Below the pieces are notes generated by a model. The model searched no databases and was not told where the DNA came from. It saw only the letters and a program-made list of their open reading frames with translations. This document shows, one piece after another, positions 5,743-11,561 of a DNA stretch of 11,561 nt. The position numbers and the translations under genes are program-made. Position 1 is the stretch's first letter; the number at the start of each line of letters is the position of its first letter. Source of the DNA: Nitriliruptorales bacterium (GTDB lineage Bacteria > Actinomycetota > Nitriliruptoria > Euzebyales > Egibacteraceae); the NCBI GenBank assembly GCA_007133145.1, contig SLNF01000101.1, forward strand, positions 1-11,561, in the 5' to 3' direction.

Positions 5743-7545
5743 TCACAGCCCCTGGGACTGCAGCCACAGCTCGAGCAGCCCGAGCTGGTAGAGCTTGTTG
5801 CCGCGCAGCGGGGTGAGGTGGCGGGGATCGGTGCCGCCGCCGTCGCGCTCGTGCCCGGCGATGAGGCCCTCGACGTAGTCGGGCTCGAAGAGGCCGCGCT
5901 CCCGGGCGCGCTCGGAGCGCAGGGCCCCCGCGACGAGCTCCAGGTAGGGGCCCTGGAGGTACTTCAGGGCCGGCACCGGGAAGTAGCCCTTCGGCCGGTC
6001 GATGACCTCGTGGGGGATGACGCGCCGGGCGGCCTCCTTGAGCACGCCCTTGCCGTCGTGGGCGGTCTTGAGCTCTGGTGGGCACTGCGCGGCGAGCTCG
6101 ACGAGCTCGTGGTCGAGGAAGGGCACACGCGCCTCGAGGCCCCAGGCCATCGTCATGTTGTCGACCCGCTTGACGGGATCGTCGACGAGCATGACCTCGG
6201 TGTCGAGCCGCAGCGCGCGATCGGTCGGCGTGGCGGCGCCGGGCCGGGCGAAGTGCGCCTCGACGAGCTCGCGGGAGGCGTCGCGCCCGAGGCGGTAGGC
6301 GGGCGTGAGGACCGCGGCCATCTCGGCGTGGGGGCGGTCGAGGAACGCCTCGGCGTAGGTGTCGACACCGAGGCCGGAAGCACGCGCCATCGGCGGGTAC
6401 CAGTGGTAGCCGGCGAAGACCTCGTCGGCACCCTGCCCGGACTGCACGACCTTGATGCTCTTGGCGACCTCCTCGCTGAGGAGGTAGAAGCCGACGGCGT
6501 CGTGGCTGACCATCGGCTCCGACATCGCCGCGATCGTCGCCGACAGTGCCGGCAGCATCTGCTCCGTGGGGATTCGCAGCTGGTGGTGGTCGGTGGCGAA
6601 GCGCTCGGCGACGACGTCGGAGTACTTGAACTCGTCGCCCTCCTCCCCGCCGACGGACTCGAAGCCCACGGAGTACGTCGCGAGGCCGGTCTGGCCCTCC
6701 TCGGCGAGCAGGCCGACGATGAGGCTCGAGTCGAGGCCGCCGGAGAGCAGGACGCCGACGGGCACGTCGGCGACGAGCCGCCGGCGCACCGCGGTGCGCA
6801 GCGCCTCGAGGACGGCCTGCTCCCAGTCGCGGGCGTCCCAGTCCGCCTTGCCGGGGTCACGCTCGTACGGCGGCCCCCAGTAGCGTCGCTCGCGGCGCCG
6901 ACCGTCGGGCTCGATCGTGAGCGTCGTCGCCGGGGAGAGCTTGCCGACGCCCTTGAGGATCGTATGGGGGGCCGGCACGACGGCGTGGAAGCTCAGGTAG
7001 TGGTGGAGCGCGACAGGGTCGATGTCGGTGTCGACGCTCCCGCCGGCGAGGATCGCGGGCAGCGTCGAGGCGAAGCGCAGCCTTCCCCCGGACTCGGTGA
7101 GGTAGAGCGGCTTGATGCCGAGACGGTCGCGTGCGAGCAGGACCCGGCCGCTGTCGCGCTCGGCCAGGGCGAACGCGAACATCCCGTGGAAGCGCTCGAC
7201 GCAGGCCTCGCCCCAGCGGTCGTAGGCCTTGAGGACGACCTCGGTGTCGCTGCTGGAGAAGAAGCGGTAGCCGGCGACCTCGAGTTCGGTGCGCAGCTCG
7301 GGGTAGTTGTAGATGCAGCCGTTGAAGGCGATCGACAGGCCGAGCTCAGGGTCGGCCATCGGCTGGGCGGCACGCTCGGAGAGGTCGATGATCTTGAGAC
7401 GGCGGTGGCCGAGCGCGACGCTGCCCTGAGCGTGGAGCCCGGCGCCGTCGGGCCCGCGGCAGGCCATCGTCGCCGCCATCGCCCCGACGGCGCCGGCGTC
7501 GGCCACCCCGCCGTCGAGACGCACCTCGCCACTGAATCCGCACAT
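5743..7545 (-). CDS. asnO: N-acetylglutaminylglutamine amidotransferase (asparagine synthase family)
   Basis: This 600-residue protein has the class II glutamine amidotransferase plus asparagine-synthase fold. Met1 is followed by the nucleophile Cys2 (M-C-G-F-S-G-E), which fixes the start at 7545: the longer frame from 7593 would bury that cysteine. GGAAAGG lies about 11 bases upstream. Other glutaminase motifs are R-G-P-D-G near 30-34, N-G-C-I-Y-N-Y at 75-81 (Cys where AsnB usually has Glu) and S-S-D-T-E-V near 98-103. The synthetase half carries the PP-loop S-G-G-L-D-S-S at 268-274. Later segments include S-G-Q-G-A-D-E-V-F-A-G-Y-H and G-L-E-A-R-V-P-F-L-D-H. It should use glutamine nitrogen and ATP to amidate N-acetylglutaminylglutamine, giving the osmoprotectant NAGGN. 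The ngg gene directly downstream makes this call much stronger than a generic asnB. Both enzymes are cytoplasmic. Confidence 0.92.
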   Translation of the reverse strand: MCGFSGEVRLDGGVADAGAVGAMAATMACRGPDGAGLHAQGSVALGHRRLKIIDLSERAAQPMADPELGLSIAFNGCIYNYPELRTELEVAGYRFFSSSDTEVVLKAYDRWGEACVERFHGMFAFALAERDSGRVLLARDRLGIKPLYLTESGGRLRFASTLPAILAGGSVDTDIDPVALHHYLSFHAVVPAPHTILKGVGKLSPATTLTIEPDGRRRERRYWGPPYERDPGKADWDARDWEQAVLEALRTAVRRRLVADVPVGVLLSGGLDSSLIVGLLAEEGQTGLATYSVGFESVGGEEGDEFKYSDVVAERFATDHHQLRIPTEQMLPALSATIAAMSEPMVSHDAVGFYLLSEEVAKSIKVVQSGQGADEVFAGYHWYPPMARASGLGVDTYAEAFLDRPHAEMAAVLTPAYRLGRDASRELVEAHFARPGAATPTDRALRLDTEVMLVDDPVKRVDNMTMAWGLEARVPFLDHELVELAAQCPPELKTAHDGKGVLKEAARRVIPHEVIDRPKGYFPVPALKYLQGPYLELVAGALRSERARERGLFEPDYVEGLIAGHERDGGGTDPRHLTPLRGNKLYQLGLLELWLQSQGL

Positions 7546-7742
7546 GCGACTGCACACCTTTCCGGTGGTCGGTCCTCGCGGTCGGTCGAGCACGGGTGCG
7601 TCGGCCCCCGCAGCGCGCTCCTCCCAGCCCTACCCGGCGACCGCGGCGGCGATCCCTCGTCCTCGCCGCGGGCGGGCCGGCACCGTGGTTCCGCCTCGGC
7701 GCGCTGCTCGCGGTGCGCGCGCCGGGGTGGCCCTGCGTCGGT

Positions 7743-7764
7743 CGGCACCCAGGGTAGGGTGCCG
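7743..7764. promoter_or_regulatory. Palindrome in the asnO-csp divergent region
   Basis: CGGCACCC (7743-7750) and GGGTGCCG (7757-7764) are perfect 8-base inverted arms around AGGGTA. The centre contains TAGGGT (7755-7760), a plausible actinobacterial -10 for csp; read on the other strand it is TACCCT, also a possible -10 toward asnO. No convincing -35 accompanies either. The site could be an operator for one or both genes or, if transcription starts upstream, a hairpin in the csp leader. Confidence 0.4.
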
Positions 7765-7819
7765 TGCGGGCGGAGGCGACCGTGGACCCGCCGCGGTCCG
7801 GCCAGGGGAGGGAGCAACG

Positions 7820-8026
7820 GTGGCCGAGGGCAGGGTGAAGTGGTTCAGCGGCGACAAGGGCTACGGCTTCATCGAGCGCGAGGGCGGCGAGGACGTCTTC
7901 GTCCACTACGCGGCGATCGTCTCCGAGGCGGCGTTCACGACCCTGCCCGAGGGGGCGGCGGTGCGCTTCACCGTCGTCGAGACCGAGAGCGGGCCGGAGG
8001 CTGCCGAGGTCACCGTCCTCGACTAG
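7820..8026 (+). CDS. cspA: Cold-shock domain protein (CspA family)
   Basis: The 68-residue protein is a single cold-shock domain of normal length. It contains the nucleic-acid binding motifs K-G-Y-G-F-I-E (residues 13-19, RNP1) and D-V-F-V-H-Y (residues 25-30, RNP2), plus the typical V-K-W-F-S start. Such proteins bind single-stranded RNA or DNA and act as RNA chaperones. I use the GTG at 7820 because the family begins M-A-x-G-x-V-K-W-F and GGGGAGGGA lies just upstream; the longer in-frame extension encodes unrelated low-complexity sequence. It is divergent from asnO and convergent with nei. Whether this copy responds to cold is not visible; many family members are constitutive. Confidence 0.95.
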   Translation: MAEGRVKWFSGDKGYGFIEREGGEDVFVHYAAIVSEAAFTTLPEGAAVRFTVVETESGPEAAEVTVLD

Positions 8027-8120
8027 ACCGCGGGCGAGACCCTCGGCCGAACCCCGGGCGAGACGCCCAGCCGAACCCCGGGCGAGACCCTCGGCGGAAC
8101 CCCGGGCGAGGCGCTCAGCG
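8025..8120. repeat. 24-bp tandem repeat between csp and nei
   Basis: Four head-to-tail units of 24 bases lie at 8025-8048 (degenerate), 8049-8072, 8073-8096 and 8097-8120. The shared core is GAACCCCGGGCGAGAC, followed by a variable half. The array overlaps the csp stop codon at its left end and the nei stop codon (8115-8117) at its right end, so it fills the whole convergent gap. It may serve as a two-way transcription end, as no T-tailed terminator is present. Confidence 0.75.
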
Positions 8121-8933
8121 GGGCCCCGGACCCTGGCAGCGCGGGCACCAGAACGTCACCCGGGCCTGGCTGCCCTGGCGGGCCACGGCGATCGGCGTCT
8201 GACACCGAGGGCAGGGCCGGCGGGCCTTGCCGTAGACGAAGAGGCGGTCACCGGCCCCGTCGAAGCGCCCGGTCGTCACCCGCCGCGGCGAGCCCGACGC
8301 GATGTTGTCCTTGAGGAGGCGCTCGGCGGTCGCGAGCACGCCGCCGCGCTCGTCCTCGTCGAGGTCGTTCACCGGCGTCCACGGGTCGAGGCCGCTGAGG
8401 AAGAGGACCTCGCAGCGGTAGACGTTGCCGACGCCGGCGAGGATGCGCTGGTCGAGGAGGGCCTCGCCGATCGGCTGCGACCCGGCGGCGGCGAGGCGGC
8501 GTCCGGCCTCCGCGAGGTCGGTGACCTCGTCGAGGGCATCGGGCCCGAGCGCGGCAAGGCTCGGCTGGGAGGTGACCTGCCGACGGTCGAGCAGGGCGAG
8601 GACGGGCGCGGAGAAGCACACCGCCTGCCAGGCCTCGGTCTCGAGTGTGATCCGCGCGAGGCGCTCGGGCTTGCGCCAGCGTTCACCGTGCCGGTAGAGG
8701 TGCCAGGACCCCGACATCCGCATGTGGCTGTGCAGCGCGAGATCGCTCGGCGCGAACCAGATGAGGAGGTGCTTGCCGCGTGGCTCGACGGCGGCGACGG
8801 CCTGCCCGACCAACCGGTCTGGCCCGAGGGCGCGGACCTGCCCCACGCGGGTGGACACGGCGGTGACCTCCGCGCCCTCGAGCGCGCGTCGCAGCGTCGC
8901 GGCGGTGCGGTGGATCGTGTCGCCCTCGGGCAT
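8115..8933 (-). CDS. nei: Fpg/Nei family DNA glycosylase/AP lyase (endonuclease VIII type)
   Basis: The 272-residue protein has the full family layout. It starts M-P-E-G-D-T-I-H-R, giving the catalytic Pro2 and Glu3 and the Nei-type rather than Fpg-type N-terminus. Lys54 sits in R-G-K-H-L-L-I-W-F, the conserved beta-clamp lysine. The helix-two-turn-helix lies at about 160-180 (I-L-A-G-V-G-N-V-Y-R-C-E-V-L-F). A zinc finger at the end has Cys241, Cys244, Cys263 and Cys266. It should excise oxidised bases and nick the abasic site in base-excision repair. The gene starts at ATG 8933, only 34 bases after the yceI stop on the same strand, so cotranscription is likely. Its ribosome binding site is weak. 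Actinobacteria carry several paralogues, so the exact substrate class is uncertain. Confidence 0.93.
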   Translation of the reverse strand: MPEGDTIHRTAATLRRALEGAEVTAVSTRVGQVRALGPDRLVGQAVAAVEPRGKHLLIWFAPSDLALHSHMRMSGSWHLYRHGERWRKPERLARITLETEAWQAVCFSAPVLALLDRRQVTSQPSLAALGPDALDEVTDLAEAGRRLAAAGSQPIGEALLDQRILAGVGNVYRCEVLFLSGLDPWTPVNDLDEDERGGVLATAERLLKDNIASGSPRRVTTGRFDGAGDRLFVYGKARRPCPRCQTPIAVARQGSQARVTFWCPRCQGPGPR

Positions 8934-8967
8934 GACCCGACGCTACCCACCGGCCGCGACGCGACGC

Positions 8968-9537
8968 CTAGCCCTGCTTGACGGCCTGGATCGTCAGCTC
9001 GATCTTGACCTCCTTGCCGACGAGCCAGCCGCCGGTCTCGAGCGCCTGGTTCCAGGTGAGGCCGAAGTCCTCGCGGTTGATCTTCGTCTCGGCGTTGAAG
9101 CCGACGCGCTCGAAGCCCCACGGATCGCGCGCGCCGCCCTCGACGTCGACCTCGAGGGTGACCGGCTTCGTCGTCCCGGTGATCGTGAGGTCGCCATCGA
9201 CGAGCCAGCGGTCACCGTCCTCGCGCACGCCGGTGCTGCGGAAGGCGAGGGTGGGGTGGCTCTCGACGTCGAGGAAGTCGCCGCTGCGGAGGTGTGCGTC
9301 GCGGTCGGCCTCGCCGGTGTCGATGCTGTCGGCCTCGATCGTGACCGCGACCGAGGAGTCGGTCACCGCCTCGGCGACGTCGATCGTGCCCTCCAACCGG
9401 GCGAAGCGCCCGCGGACCTTCGCGAGGCCGAGGTGGCGGACGACGAACTCGACGGCGCTGTGGGAGACGTCGATGGCGTAGCTGCCCTGCTCGGGGACGA
9501 TGCGGCCCCCGACGGTCCGGGTGGCGATGTCGGTCAT
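8968..9537 (-). CDS. YceI family protein
   Basis: The 189-residue protein is a YceI-like lipocalin-type barrel. It shows Y-A-I-D-V-S-H-S-A-V-E-F-V-V-R-H near residue 20, V-R-G-R-F-A-R-L-E-G-T-I, the S-I-D-T-G-E-A-D-R-D-A-H-L-R-S-G-D-F-L-D-V-E segment, and F-G-L-T-W-N-Q near the end. There is no signal peptide, so it is likely cytoplasmic, unlike the periplasmic E. coli protein. Family members bind polyisoprenoid or other amphiphilic lipids, and many are induced by stress; the ligand here is unknown. The ATG at 9537 has AAGGAG seven bases upstream. The gene is divergent from a MarR regulator, a common partner, and is followed closely by nei. Confidence 0.93.
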   Translation of the reverse strand: MTDIATRTVGGRIVPEQGSYAIDVSHSAVEFVVRHLGLAKVRGRFARLEGTIDVAEAVTDSSVAVTIEADSIDTGEADRDAHLRSGDFLDVESHPTLAFRSTGVREDGDRWLVDGDLTITGTTKPVTLEVDVEGGARDPWGFERVGFNAETKINREDFGLTWNQALETGGWLVGKEVKIELTIQAVKQG

Positions 9538-9627
9538 GGTGGCACTCCTTGGGCTCGGGTGGCCCGTCAGGGTGGGTAGCACCCCAGAGACGGGCCTATG
9601 TTGTTGTGCTCTCAACTACTAGGGGCC

Positions 9628-9655
9628 ATCCTACCCATGGTCCTTCAACGTTCAA
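9628..9655 (-). promoter_or_regulatory. Candidate yceI promoter
   Basis: The minus strand reads TTGAAC (9655-9650) and TAGGAT (9633-9628) with a 16-base spacer, in the AT-richer divergent gap between yceI and the MarR gene. The leader to the yceI ATG would be about 85 bases. A 7-base direct repeat TTGAACG/TTGAAGG overlaps the -35. A GTTG-6-CAAC inverted repeat at 9603-9616 is a possible regulator site. Confidence 0.45.
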
Positions 9656-9675
9656 TCATCAGGGCGGTGACGGGG

Positions 9676-9681
9676 TACCCT
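9676..9681 (+). promoter_or_regulatory. Candidate -10 element of the MarR gene
   Basis: TACCCT fits the actinobacterial TAnnnT -10 pattern and lies seven bases before the ATG at 9689. That puts transcription at the start codon and implies a leaderless mRNA. No Shine-Dalgarno is well placed and no clear -35 is seen. Confidence 0.5.
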
Positions 9682-9688
9682 GGCGGGC

Positions 9689-10189
9689 ATGAGTGACGCA
9701 CGCTGGCTCGATGAGGAGGAGCAGGCGACCTGGCGCGCCTTCCTTGCGGCCTCGCGTGCGCTCTTCGAGGAGCTCGACCGCCAGCTCCAGCGCGACGCCG
9801 GCATGCCGCTGGCCTACTACGAGGTGCTCGTGCGCCTGTCCGAGGCCCCCGACTGGCGGCTGCGCATGCACGAGCTCGCCCGGCTCGCCGGCGCCTCCCG
9901 CAGCCGACTCTCCCACGCGGTGACCCGGCTTGCCGAGCAGGGGTGGGTGGCCCGGCGGGACTGCCCCGAGGACGGCCGCGGCGCGTACGCCGTCCTCACC
10001 GAGGACGGGTTCGCCGCCTTGCGGACCGCCGCGCCCGGCCACGTCGAGTCAGTGCGATCGCTGCTCTTCGACCCCCTCGAGGACGGCGACGTCGCCGTGC
10101 TGCGGCGCATTGCCGAGGCGGTGCTCGCCGCCGCGCGCCCCGACCTCGCGCCGCTTCGACAGCCCGGGCGCGAGCCACCGATCGCGTAG
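9689..10189 (+). CDS. MarR family transcriptional regulator
   Basis: The 166-residue protein has the MarR fold. A long N-terminal helix and Y-Y-E-V-L-V-R-L-S-E-A-P segment (residues 43-54) lead into a winged helix at about 55-110. The recognition helix is near 70-83 (S-R-S-R-L-S-H-A-V-T-R-L). The wing runs from R-D-C-P-E-D-G-R-G to Y-A-V-L-T-E-D-G, and a C-terminal dimerisation helix follows. It should bind DNA as a dimer and release it on ligand or redox signals; Cys92 in the wing is one possible sensor. It is divergent from yceI across 151 bases, so control of itself and of yceI-nei is the likely job. This is inferred from gene order. Its start lies seven bases after a -10-like TACCCT, suggesting leaderless expression. 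Confidence 0.92.
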   Translation: MSDARWLDEEEQATWRAFLAASRALFEELDRQLQRDAGMPLAYYEVLVRLSEAPDWRLRMHELARLAGASRSRLSHAVTRLAEQGWVARRDCPEDGRGAYAVLTEDGFAALRTAAPGHVESVRSLLFDPLEDGDVAVLRRIAEAVLAAARPDLAPLRQPGREPPIA

Positions 10190-10228
10190 CCGCGGGCGCA
10201 ACCGTGGGGGCCGCGCGCGGGCGGAGCG

Positions 10229-10564
10229 CTACCCGCCGATCGTGCAACTGCGCGCGGCCATCGCCGCGGCACCGGGGTCGACGCTGAGGCGGGTGCGCCA
10301 CCAGCGGCGCGTGACGTCGACGGTGAGCCCGCTGGTCTGCCGCGCGAGGGCCGGGGAGACCCAGACGGTCACGTCGCCGTCGGGGTGGGTCGCGCGGTGG
10401 TAGCCGGTGGTGTCCTTGCCGACGAGGTGGGTGTCGACGGCGACCTCGGGCCTGCCGCCGCAGCCGACCGGCGCGATGTAGTCGACGGCGACGACCCCGC
10501 CATGGGCGCGGATGTGCTCCGCGGCGGCGTCGGTGACGCTGACCTCGAGCGTCGGTGTCGTCAT
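10229..10564 (-). CDS. Small protein resembling the CC/Se-motif (selenoprotein-related) family
   Basis: The protein has 111 residues from the ATG at 10564, with AGGAG ten bases upstream; a longer in-frame extension to 10645 lacks family-like sequence. It begins L-E-V-S-V-T-D-A-A-A-E-H-I-R-A-H-G-G-V-V-A-V-D-Y, then A-P-V-G-C-G-G-R-P-E-V-A-V, with Cys35 as the central cysteine. Later come V-W-V-S-P-A-L-A-R and L-T-V-D-V. From memory this order resembles the small CC/Se-motif family, where two adjacent Cys (or Cys-Sec) occupy that turn, and more distantly HesB/IscA-type Fe-S carriers. Here only one cysteine is present there, followed by glycine. A second Cys is at 107. The stretch T-R-R-W-W-R-T-R-L is basic and aromatic. 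Function is unknown. It lies downstream of the acyl-CoA ligase (109-base gap) and converges on the MarR gene. Confidence 0.7.
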   Translation of the reverse strand: MTTPTLEVSVTDAAAEHIRAHGGVVAVDYIAPVGCGGRPEVAVDTHLVGKDTTGYHRATHPDGDVTVWVSPALARQTSGLTVDVTRRWWRTRLSVDPGAAAMAARSCTIGG

Positions 10565-10598
10565 GGGGGGCTCGCTCCTGCGCTCGCGGGCTTCCCAA

Positions 10599-10604
10599 AG
10601 GGTA
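10599..10604 (-). promoter_or_regulatory. Candidate -10 element of the small CC/Se-like gene
   Basis: On the minus strand TACCCT lies 34 bases before the ATG at 10564, the same hexamer as in front of the MarR gene. No convincing -35 is visible. If real, the gene has its own promoter in addition to any read-through from the ligase gene. Confidence 0.3.
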
Positions 10605-10673
10605 ACGCCGCCGACCCGCGAGGCCTTCCCGACCCGCGCGGTCACGCCGGACCCCCTGCCACGCCGCCGACGC

Positions 10674-11561
10674 TCAGGCGTAGAGCGTGGCGACCTCGTC
10701 GGCGAAGTTCTCCGAGATCTGCCCGCGGCGCGGCTTCATCGTCGGGGTGAGCTCGTCGAGGGAGTGACGGAAGTCGCGCTCGAGGATCCGGAACGCGCGG
10801 ATCGACTCCGCCTGGGACACCGTCCCGTTGGCCGCCTCGACCGCCCCGGCGACCTCCTCGCGCACGCGCTCGTGACTCCGCAGGGCACGCTCGTCGCCGG
10901 CGAGTTCCTGCTCCTCGGCGAAGACCCGCAACGCGTCGTCGTCGAGCGTGACGAGCGCGGCGACGAAGGGGCGGTCGTCGCCGACGACGACGGCGTGGGA
11001 GACGAGCGGGTGCGCCCGAATCGCCTCCTCGAGGGGCTCGGGTGCGACGTTCTTGCCACCGGCGGTGACGATGAGCTCCTTCTTGCGACCGGTGATCCAC
11101 AGCACCCCCTCCTCGTCGAGCTCGCCGAGATCGCCGGTCTGCAGCCAGCCGTCGGCGTCGAGCACCTCTGCGGTCGCGGCGGGGTCGCGGTGATAGCCGG
11201 GGAAGACGTTCTCGCCGCGGACGAGGACCTCGCCGTCGTCGGCGATCGCGATCTCCACCCCCGGCAACGGCGTGCCGACGCTGCCGGGTCGCGGCGCGTC
11301 GGGCCGGTCGTAGGTGCACGCCGGGCTCGTCTCGGTGAGCCCGTAGCCCTGCCCGACGACGATGCCTGCGGCGAGGAAGAAGTGCGACAGCCGCGCACCG
11401 AGCGGCGAGCCTCCGGAGACGACGACCTCGAGGCGACCGCCGACGGCCTCCCGGAGCCGCCGGTAGACGAACGCGTCGGCCAGGCGCAGCCGCGCGCGCA
11501 GCAACGGCCCGACCGTCGTGGAGGTGCCGGCCTCGAGCGCCGCGCGGTCGGCGGCGTCGAA
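10674..11561 (-). CDS. Long-chain acyl-CoA ligase (AMP-binding), N-terminus outside window
   Basis: The last 295 residues are visible and the frame is open to the right edge, so a start at 11504 would be false. Adenylating-enzyme motifs appear in order: V-V-S-G-G-S-P-L, G-Y-G-L-T-E-T-S-P, G-W-L-Q-T-G-D-L-G, then G-R-K-K-E-L-I-V-T-A-G-G-K-N-V-A-P. The C-terminal lysine is in L-T-P-T-M-K-P-R-R, followed by I-S-E-N-F. This is the FadD15/FAA-type layout of long-chain fatty-acid CoA ligases, which activate fatty acids through an acyl-AMP intermediate for beta-oxidation or lipid synthesis. The chain-length preference cannot be read from this part. No downstream partner in the window points to a specific pathway. 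Confidence 0.93.
   Translation of the reverse strand, partial: FDAADRAALEAGTSTTVGPLLRARLRLADAFVYRRLREAVGGRLEVVVSGGSPLGARLSHFFLAAGIVVGQGYGLTETSPACTYDRPDAPRPGSVGTPLPGVEIAIADDGEVLVRGENVFPGYHRDPAATAEVLDADGWLQTGDLGELDEEGVLWITGRKKELIVTAGGKNVAPEPLEEAIRAHPLVSHAVVVGDDRPFVAALVTLDDDALRVFAEEQELAGDERALRSHERVREEVAGAVEAANGTVSQAESIRAFRILERDFRHSLDELTPTMKPRRGQISENFADEVATLYA

Noticed and set aside
7546..7819. N-terminal extension of the cold-shock protein in the upstream frame
   Set aside because: The extension is Arg/Ala/Pro-rich and unlike any cold-shock protein, while a ribosome binding site and the family start fit the GTG at 7820.
5632..8202. 856-residue open frame on the plus strand
   Set aside because: It lies antisense to asnO and crosses csp out of frame. 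Its composition (Val/Gly/Glu/Arg-rich) is the usual antisense shadow of GC-rich codons, while the minus-strand frames carry complete family motifs.
8023..8205. 60-residue minus-strand frame with repeated S-P-G-V units
   Set aside because: The repeats are only the translation of the 24-bp tandem array in another frame, overlapping the nei 3' end; no start signal supports it.
11505..11561. Start of the acyl-CoA ligase at 11504
   Set aside because: The frame stays open to the window edge and the visible part lacks the N-terminal half of the family, so the true start is outside.

Overview
The window looks like chromosomal DNA from a very GC-rich actinobacterium. The codons are strongly biased to G/C in the third position, so most open frames on the opposite strand are shadows. 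Actinobacterial hallmarks are a 13E12-type (DUF222) HNH protein, a perfect mycobacterial-type LexA box, TAnnnT -10 elements and apparently leaderless starts. The osmolyte genes and the very acidic lipoprotein spacer would suit a salt-adapted lineage, perhaps near Nitriliruptoria, but that is only a guess.

Layout, left to right. (1) 1-1523, minus: a family 5 ABC-transporter solute-binding lipoprotein, cut off at its C-terminus by the window edge. Its AT-rich promoter region carries an inverted repeat. (2) 1842-3527, minus: a DUF222/HNH nuclease-like gene. Its start codon lies inside a perfect LexA/SOS box next to a strong promoter. (3) 3528-3890: spacer with a 37-bp tandem duplication. (4) 3891-7545, minus: asnO then ngg, the two enzymes that make the compatible solute N-acetylglutaminylglutamine amide (NAGGN). 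(5) 7820-8026, plus: a cold-shock protein divergent from asnO, with an 8-bp-arm palindrome between them. (6) 8025-8120: 24-bp tandem repeats filling the gap between the convergent csp and nei genes. (7) 8115-9537, minus: yceI then an Fpg/Nei-type DNA glycosylase, spaced like an operon. (8) 9689-10189, plus: a MarR-type regulator divergent from yceI and probably leaderless. (9) 10229-10564, minus: a small protein resembling the CC/Se-motif (selenoprotein-related) family. (10) 10674-11561, minus: the C-terminal part of a long-chain acyl-CoA ligase.

The clearest functional unit is asnO-ngg. Ngg (GNAT plus ATP-grasp) would build N-acetyl-Gln-Gln, and AsnO would amidate it. The M42 peptidase that often forms a trio with them is not in this window. 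The most interesting regulatory signal is the SOS box on the HNH gene, which predicts damage induction. I saw no tRNA, rRNA, CRISPR array, insertion sequence or prophage.
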